From Oxytricha trifallax (Eukaryota > Ciliophora > Spirotrichea > Sporadotrichida > Oxytrichidae), in NCBI GenBank assembly GCA_000711775.1, contig ARYC01001542.1, positions 1 through 64,000 on the forward strand: a stretch of 64,000 nucleotides of DNA. Direction: 5' to 3'. Numbering within the stretch: position 1 is the first letter of the stretch; each line of letters starts with the position of its first letter. Under the pieces are notes generated by a model. That model made no database searches, had not been told where the DNA came from, and saw only the letters and a list, made by a program, of their open reading frames with translations. The position numbers and the translations under genes are program-made. Below, piece by piece: positions 56,691 to 64,000 of the stretch.

Positions 56691-58267
56691 AAGACTTAAT
56701 TAAAATTTATACTCAATTTCAGAATGTTCATCAAAATAATCAAGTCAAATAACTTAAAATGAGATTATTTAATTAATATCTGGACAGAATTAGAAGCTTA
56801 TCTAGATTATTCTATAAAATATAAAATATTAGATTTACTTTTGTTATTGTTGCATGATAGCTGGAAGTGTGTCACAGAATATTGGACTTTGATCCAATTT
56901 TAAAACCTATTTAAATTCTAAATAATGGTATTTGTTTTACTCTAATTTCAAAAATTAGGTTCTTTAACTCAAAAATCAATAATTTACAAGTCAAATTATC
57001 AATTACAATTAATGAATCCTTCTACTAAAGCTGAGTAGATTTTATACAAGAAGAACCTGAGATGTTTTAGTAGATGAAGCTAACAGATTAAAAAATAAAC
57101 AAACAAATCTATAAATCTCATATAAAAATATCCTTGTAAGATTATTATTATTATTTAATATTGTACAGAATTAATACTGGGGCTTAAGCCAGCCAGATAT
57201 ATATAAACCTTGTAAGATTATTTTGTTTCTTACAGGAACTCAAATATAAACAATATCAAAAAGATATTCACTCTACTAAACTTTATTAAGTTAGATAACT
57301 TTAAATCTTTTGATAAATAAATGGAATAACATGGTTAGTAATAGACTGCAGATTAAGTAGACGGATTTTTTGCAATATTAAATCCTTTGCATAGAAAATT
57401 TATAGATAAAGTTAGAAAATCAGTATCTTTTCTTAAGATTTATTTATCATAGTAAATCTACTCATTATTAGGGTATCATTGGCGAAAAACTTAAAGGGAT
57501 TGCATTTTTAGGAACTCGTAAATGAGAATTTAACAATATCTGCAATAATTTCAATGACAAATAGATTGTTATAAACATAATATCAAGATTAGTAAGAAAG
57601 GTAACAACAAAAAGTTTAAGCAGGTATCATTGTATAACAAACAAATTATTTGAGTTTAAAAGATGTTTGATTTTATTTATTTTAGAAGTCCTCTACCAAG
57701 TAAAAAAGATAAAAACTTCACAGTGGAGCTGAAGGAAAATTTAAAATGATAGTTTAGAAAGAGATAAAAGATGCCAATATTCACATTAATTTGATAAAAC
57801 TATTTTCATATTAATTATTTTCTTTATAATAAGAAGTAATCTATCAATACAAATAAAATATCTATACTATAAATTATTTTATTTTTCAAATTTGACTTGC
57901 TACTAAGAAATGATGTAATTATATATTCATTATTTAAATAAAGATTGCAATACTAATGATGATTTATTTCATATAATGCTTGAAATCTATAACAAATTAA
58001 TTTAGCTAAATATGTTTGCAAAAAAGTACACATAAAAATAACATAAAATGCTTGCATATTTGTTGTATAAATGTTTCAACCAAAAAAAATTAAGAGAATT
58101 ATATATGAATTTTTTATTTAAAGTGTCAAAAGTTAAGATATAAGTCGTAATGTTATAAAATTTAACGAGAATAAGGAATCTGAAGTGCTATTATTAATAG
58201 CAAGAACAGGAGGTTAAGTATCATAAAAATTCAAACAGGAGTTTTTATGATCCTCGATTCTTATTGA
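56691..58267. other. AT-rich spacer with short dispersed repeat copy 2 (57153-57198)
   Basis: There is no supported gene. The repeat at 57153-57198 (TTTAATATTGTACAGAATTA ... GGGGCTTAAGCCAGCCAG) matches the ones at 28691 and 59245 and is followed by a TATATA tract. Confidence 0.45.
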
Positions 58268-58837
58268 AATCCTTAAAAGGAGTAATAAGCTATTACCAAA
58301 GCACATGGAATTGCCTAATTGCTTGAAGTGAGCATTCTGATTTATTAAATGTAAGAAGAAGATGAAAACAACAATGAAAATACAAGACCAAGAAATTTTA
58401 GAGGTACAAACTAAATTAAAAGTTTATGGTTTTAACTTAAAAGATTAATTAAAGATATTTATAGCTCAGTAAGCGATGAAAATTTGAATGAATAATAAAT
58501 GGAGGCTCTGAGGAGAAGACATGTCAAAATGAAAAAAGTAAAACCAGATGAATCCTAAGCTGAGATTTTTAATGAATTAATAATTACTTAAAATTTTATA
58601 GAAAGAAATTTTTTTAAAAAATTTTGTGGTACCTACTTAGGATTTAGAGGTAAAAGTTTTTTCTTCAAAAATTGGGTGGGACCGATTTAGAACCCCACGA
58701 AGATTATTGGAAAGGTGAGATAGAGCGTCAAAACATAGATTTGCTAGGCAATTTTGTTCATAAAATTTTATATAAAAGGTAGCACTCACATATTCATGAT
58801 CCTATGTCACGAAGGAAAATAAATTTCTTAATTCTGA
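58268..58837 (+). CDS. Hypothetical ORF, charged helical protein fragment
   Basis: Between TGA 58265-58267 and TGA 58835-58837 one frame is open for 189 codons. The first two thirds look coding: ITKAHGIAQLLEVSILIYQM, then EEDENNNENTRPRNFRG, LWFQLKRLIKDIYSSVSDEN and EALRRRHVKMKKVKPDESQA. No in-frame ATG lies near the beginning, so this is probably an internal fragment. The last third is likely read-through of AT-rich DNA. The family is unknown. Confidence 0.4.
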
Positions 58838-59957
58838 TTTCGAATTCACTTTTAAACCATTGGTGGTTATGCCTTTGACAAAGTGACCTCATCTGTTTTC
58901 AAAGCAATTCGGTACCCCTCGGGAAAAACTTCAAATTTTAAATTAAAAAATAATAGATACCCAAAAAAGTTCATTTTACACATTCTTCACATTTCACCCA
59001 AGATCTTCATGTTCCACTGTCCAAATCAATCCCAAACATATTTCCTTGACCCTTCATTCTTAACTCTCAACTCATAAAACAACAATTCTTATTGAACATA
59101 ACTATCAACAATTTGACTGAAGCACTTGCAATATGATACAACCATTATCAGATATCGAAGATTCAACTCAAGTTACAAAAAATAAAATCATTTTATCAAG
59201 ATTATCTATTACATCAAGAGTCCATTTCTAAGCTATTATTTTTATTATTTAATTATGTACAGAAATTAATACTTTGGATTAAACCAACCAGTTTATAGTA
59301 TTCCACTTTTATAATTGTTTCTCTCACAGATAATTCCTTATCTTATATAAATGTATTAATATCTTAGATATTTATATAGTTTTTCAAATTATCATTAATT
59401 ACTTCATATATTGAATTTTTTGACTGTTTATCTTATTTATTCAAAACAATATTGTATTTTTTCGATCAATAATATAATTTTAGCAAGTTATTCTATGCTG
59501 TTATTCTTTATCATATTCTTGGAACAAAATTTACTTGATTCTGACTTTAGTTAAAAAATCACAATCAAATCACTTAAAATTTACATCTTATTCATCTTGA
59601 TCTTGTTATGCCAATTAATTGTTTGCAATAGTATATAGTTTTGTTGATATTAAATTCTTTAACGAAAATTTACCATTTTATCTAAGAAAATAGAAAGCTA
59701 AATGCCACTTATTTTATAGATTATTTTCTATTGTCTCATATAAAATATACATTCCTTTAATTTTTTGAATTTTTTAATCTTAATTATAGAATTTTTTATA
59801 AAACTGGGTGTAATTTGTTCTTATTAAAATTTTGATAAAAAAGCTAATATCTTCATAAAACATTTATTAATATAGACATTTTTTGTGTATATATTTTTTA
59901 AGTTATCTTCTATTTTTTGACTATTTATTTTAATTTTGCAATGTCCCTTTTTTTATT
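58838..59957. other. AT-rich spacer with short dispersed repeat copy 3 (59245-59292)
   Basis: The repeat TGTACAGAAATTAATACTTT ... AAACCAACCAG at 59245-59292 belongs to the 28691 family. Nothing else is supported. Confidence 0.45.
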
Positions 59958-60376
59958 ATTGTAAGAATACATTTGATTTGTGAAATAAATAAATAAATTA
60001 ATTAATTAATATTCAAATTAGTGGCATTTAACTTTCTGGAAACCTAGAAAATATCGTACTTGTTCGATAGAGAATTTAAAATTAGCTGGACTTTAATATT
60101 GGCGGTACCCCTCTATCGCATCCCTGGAGCGAGTTAACTCGACTTTAATTTTTGGTGATTTGTTTAGTTGATTTTAATGCAAAAATTAAAGTCGAGTTAT
60201 CTCGCTTCAGGGATGCGATAGAGGGGTACCGCCAATATTAAAGTCCAGCTAATTTTAAATTCTCTATCGAACAAGTACCATATTGTCTAGGTTTCCAGAA
60301 AGTTAAATGCCACTAATTTGAATATTAATTAATTAATTTATTTATTTATTTCACAAATCAAATGTATTCTTACAAT
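59958..60376. mobile_element. Palindromic MITE, copy 4
   Basis: This 419-bp near-perfect palindrome has ends ATTGTAAGAATACATTTGAT and its complement and is very similar to copy 2. It has the full set of blocks, including GGCGGTACCCCTCTATCGCA and its inverse. Confidence 0.93.
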
Positions 60377-61741
60377 AATAATTTTATTATTAATCTTTCT
60401 AAATTTTATAACATATTTTTCATCTTTAGTAAGTTTTATATATATATACAAATAGTTATAATAATTTTATTGAATAAGAATCCCTGTATTAATAAACTAG
60501 AAGCAATTATGCTAATGGAATATATAATTGTAATAATTTAAAAAATTAACTATTAATGTTTGTTTTTAAAAGAGATTGTTATTATTTAGCATTTTAGACA
60601 AAAGTTAGAATTAGAAAATTATCTTAGTTAAAATGTTATTTAAAAAATGATGTAATAATAAAAGTAGCTAATACTCAATAATTAATCTAATTATATTTTA
60701 TATATAAATATTCCAAGAAATATGTTTTCATTATAAGATATTTTAATACGATAATTAATTTAAATTAAACTATAAATAATAATAATATATTTATCCAAAT
60801 TAATGATAAATATAAGCTATTATTATTTTATATTTATTAATACTTTTAAAAATTAAACTACTTTTAATAGAAAAATTTTAGAAAATTTATTTTTATTAAT
60901 TATTTTTTGTCTGTATTTTTATATGGGATTCTTAAACAAAAAAAGTTATCCTTGATAAATGCATTGCTTTTAATGATTAAAGAAAATTTTCTAATAATTA
61001 TTTGTGATGGAATTATAAAAAAAGAAATAAGGTTGGAAAATTTGAGATTGGTAGATGAAGTTTATAAGAATTAAAGAAAGTGCTTGAAGTAGACTAGGAT
61101 GTGTTGAATTTGTTGAAAAAATAAGATTAATTAATTTAAGCTAAAAAAATCAATGGAGTCAATAAAAAAATATTATATATAATAAATTAATTATTTCTTT
61201 AAATGTTAAATATATTTTTCGAGTTTTAAATGTAGGAATGAAGTAACAAGTATTACAATTATTAAAATAATTTTTCTCTAATTTAAGACCAGCATTATAA
61301 ATAGGTATATTTAGGCTTATTTTAGAGATAGAAATATTTCTATTTACTTTAATATAATTATATAATAATATTTTTGTTTTCAAAATTACTAAGCATTTCA
61401 ACAATTTTAATTTTTCTAGATGAACTTCAACTTAATTATAAACATCTACCAAACAAACATTCATAATTTTTTAATATTTGATTCTAATTTTTATAAAAAA
61501 ATTGGGCATTATTATGTATGTTTTAATTATGTTTTTTAATACAAGTGACTCTCAAGGTTATTAACTTTAAATAGCATCAAACTTAATTAAAAATATTTTC
61601 ATGTCATTAAAAAAGATTATTCTATATTAAGTAAACAAAGAAAAGCAAGTTGTACTATAAACTGGTTGGTTTAATCCCCAGTATTAATTTCTGTACAGCA
61701 TTAAATAAAAAAGTAAAGCAAGAATAGAATAAGCTATTATT
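60377..61741. other. AT-rich spacer with short dispersed repeat copy 4 (61660-61708, reverse)
   Basis: AACTGGTTGGTTTAATCCCC followed by AGTATTAATTTCTGTACAGC is the reverse complement of the 28691-type repeat. No gene is supported; the frame at 61159-61404 has random AT composition. Confidence 0.45.
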
Positions 61742-62159
61742 ATTGTAGGAATAAAATTGATTTGGAAAATGAAAATATAATTAATAAAATGAATAATTAA
61801 AATCGTGGCAGTTAACTTTCTGGAAACCTAGACAATATGGTACTTGTTCGATAGGGAATTTAAAATTTGCTGGATTTTACTATTGGCGGTACCTCTCTAT
61901 CGCATTCCTGAAGCGAGATAAATCGATTTTAATTTTGGCATTAAAAATTACTAAACAAATCACCAAAATTTTAGTCGAGTTATCTCGCTTCAGGAATGCG
62001 ATAGAGGGATACCGCCAATAGTAAAGTCCAGCTAATTTTATATTCCCTATCAAACAAGTACCATATTGTCTAGGTTTCCAGAAAGTTAACTGCCACGATT
62101 TTAATTATTCATTTTATTAATTATATTTTCATTTTCCAAATCAATTTTATTCCCACAAT
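61742..62159. mobile_element. Palindromic MITE, copy 5
   Basis: This 418-bp palindrome has ends ATTGTAGGAATAAAATTGAT and its complement, with the same internal block order as copies 2 and 4 (TGGCGGTACCTCTCTATCGC in the left arm). It appears young, since the arms match almost fully. Confidence 0.92.
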
Positions 62160-62434
62160 ATCAATGGGAAAATAGAACAGCTCGAACAAAAACAAAAAAT
62201 TAAGTTTCACGAGCCACTCAGGATTTAAAGAATTCTCAATTAGAAAGATGATAGATAGAGAGATTATAATTTAAGGTAAAAATAAATTTATTTTAGATGT
62301 ATATAAATTTCATGATAAAATTGTTAGAAATGCAACTTATTCCAATATTTACTTCTCATGTCTCCTTTATGTTTGTTTGTGGATTCTCATCTTTCATGTA
62401 AAGTCACTGTCCTTCACATTTCTTATTGCGGTAC

Positions 62435-62890
62435 TCACTCTCTGTAATTGCAACGTCTAAAGTTTTTTGAGGTTCTTTCATAATGAGTGATGATCTGATC
62501 TTTGATTAATTCTGGTAAGTTTGAATTTTATTGTCTTTTCTTTTCCAATTTAACTTTACCTTTTTGTGAATAACGACTGCTAGTGTCTACTGGATTCCTA
62601 TTCATGTTTGACAAATTTTTGCTCCAGTAGCATCTTAGTTCTTTACTACTTGACCAACTAGCCCCAATTATATCCCTGTGAATTCTAGATGATGATCTCT
62701 GTTCTTCTCCTATCTTATTCTAAGTGCGAAAAGATAAATTATTCATTGATGCCCAAATTTCTGCATGCTGTAGTCATAGGATTCATCAACAATAAAAATC
62801 TTTTAAAATGTATTTATTGTAGCAACATCAGCCAAACTCTCTCCTAGATAATTTTAAACAGGACCTAATCTTCTTTAATGTCAAATTGAA
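62435..62890 (-). pseudogene. Gene fragment, unknown, frame-broken
   Basis: The minus strand reads ADVATINTFQKIFIVDESYD then YSMQKFGHQ, followed after a frame change near 62740 by ASMNNLSFRTQNKIGEEQRS, GASWSSSKELRCYWSKNLSN and KDQIITHYERTSKNFRRCNY, to TGA at 62437-62435. Codon use and composition are protein-like. The IFIVDES stretch vaguely recalls the start of a response-regulator receiver domain, but this is too little to assign. Confidence 0.4.
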
Positions 62891-63705
62891 AAACTTTAAG
62901 TTTATTAGTTTATAAATATTATACTACTCTTCTTTTATTTTCTTTTATAGATTTTATTGAATATTCATAAATCCAACTTTTTAACAGGAAAATAACTAAA
63001 TAAGTGTTAGTTAATATTATTAATAAAAACCATATGATTATTCACTTTTAATGTTCAATATTTCAGATTGAAGAAGGAAACTTAAGTTTTAATTCTAAAC
63101 CACACAATTTTATATTTCTGATAAATAATATATAATAATCTGATTTGTCATTAATAATAAGTAAAAATATGTCAATTGTGAAAATATTAGAAATTCTGCA
63201 ACTTGCATAATATACTACAAATAAAGCAGAAAACTTATTCATACCTTCACTAAACCAAAAGAATAGTAATGACCTTTTAAAATAAGAAATTAATCTAATT
63301 TATTAAAATTTTAATAAGTTTTATAATAAATTAACAGTTATTTTCAGCTAAATTAATTAATTTTTCGGGGTAATGGCCCCAGGGCGGGGCAAGATGAATT
63401 TTTATCAAAATTTTTAAACTATTTAAATTTCTTTAAAACTTCTATTAACTTGATATAACTCAATTTATAGTTATCCAATATCCATTTTCCTAGGATAATA
63501 GACTCATAATTTAATCGAATATGTTACTTTTAACATATTAACTTTTATATTCAATCATTAATTATGATACAAAAAATCACGAAAATTATCCTATTATCAT
63601 AAAAAATAAGGCTAAGGTGACAAACACTCACCCCCCATAAGGTATACTTTTAAATGTGTACTATGATAGAACTCGACCTCCTGAGTAAACTTTTCTTAAG
63701 GACTG
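62891..63705. other. AT-rich spacer
   Basis: There is no supported gene. A GC-rich blip (GGCCCCAGGGCGGGGC) occurs at about 63375-63390. Confidence 0.4.
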
Positions 63706-63708
63706 ATT

Positions 63709-64000
63709 CAAAACCCCAAAACCCCTTAGTGAGGTTTATAAGTGCTTTGATTAGTAGGGTAAAGTTGGGGTTTTATTAGGGTTTGTAGAGAAATTAGGCC
63801 AGTTTGCAAAATGAGAAATAGAAATTAGCGATTTTTGGGGTCTATTTATGATGAGAAATATTTAGATTTACTGCTTAAGCTTAGGTATGGTGCGAGTATT
63901 AATATAGACTAACTCAAACCAGTTATGAATTATGCTGCTATAGCAAAGCTCCTGCGCAAGAGTGCCTCAACAGTTAGGTATCATTGCTTGTTAGCTGTTT
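63709..64000 (+). mobile_element. TBE-F, left end only
   Basis: It starts CAAAACCCCAAAACCCC at 63709 after ATT (63706-63708) and runs to the window edge. The terminal repeat (TTGATTAGTAGGGTAAAG) is of the TBE-B subfamily. Confidence 0.95.
63811..64000 (+). CDS. TBE DD34E transposase, N-terminal part (TBE-F)
   Basis: ATG 63811 reads MRNRNQRFLGSIYDEKYLDL and then LLRKSASTVRYHCLLAV, matching TBE-B. It is cut by the window end exactly at the segment where the other copies carry the codon-71 TGA, so its status there cannot be told. Confidence 0.92.

Noticed and set aside
1..64000. Reading the window with the standard genetic code
   Set aside because: Every recognisable gene is chopped at TAA/TAG under the standard code and becomes continuous when these are Gln; TGA alone marks gene ends. 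Most standard-code frames of 60-90 codons are fragments or shadows.

Overview
The window reads as germline (micronuclear) DNA of a stichotrich/spirotrich ciliate of the Oxytricha-Sterkiella type. Three things support this. (1) Coding regions only make sense when TAA and TAG are read as glutamine and TGA is the only stop. (2) Six transposons end in telomere-like C4A4 tracts (CAAAACCCCAAAACCCC) with 3-bp AAT/ATT target duplications, and complete copies carry the three genes of telomere-bearing elements (TBEs). (3) Between them lies very AT-rich DNA with palindromic MITEs, a decayed LINE and broken gene fragments. Genus is inferred; no marker gene names the species.

Layout. 1-75: end of TBE-A. 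76-3014: two convergent host-like genes, a SecA-like helicase (+) and an unknown coiled-coil-tailed protein (-), each cut at its 5' side by a TBE. 3015-7103: TBE-B. 7326-8952: a non-TBE Tc1/IS630-like transposase. 9692-11238: an unknown Q/N-rich-headed protein gene. 11290-15416: kinase scraps, telomere-like tracts, two large palindromes and a GC-richer repeat. 15905-21258: a broken LINE and a Ulp1-like protease gene. 21465-24376: a palindromic MITE, a second GC-richer repeat and a zinc-finger/kinase relic into which TBE-C (24377-28492) is inserted; the relic resumes beyond it. 28646-32485: a charged ORF and two long-inverted-repeat elements enclosing gene fragments. 32829-42601: palindromic MITEs, the third repeat copy and AT-rich DNA with weak ORFs. 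42602-46587: TBE-D, a divergent subfamily. 46591-50797: mostly featureless. 50801-54910: TBE-E. 54914-63708: kinase and other gene relics, two more MITEs. 63709-64000: start of TBE-F.

How the TBE genes fit together. Each complete TBE has a DD34E transposase at one end, a short basic-tailed protein ('22 kD') with two tiny introns, and at the other end a two-zinc-finger plus protein-kinase protein ('57 kD'). The 22 kD and 57 kD genes diverge from a shared spacer rich in repeated GGTACC/GTACT-AATTAA motifs. Accessory genes are intact in TBE-C (both) and TBE-B (57 kD), whereas every transposase that can be read through has a lesion: an in-frame TGA at codon 71 (B, C, E), frameshifts (B, D; a 1-nt gap in C), or lost catalytic residues (D, E). 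Transposase would therefore probably have to act in trans.

Caveat: with a single stop codon in roughly 75% AT DNA, open frames of 60-100 codons arise by chance, so ORFs without recognisable motifs get low confidence.
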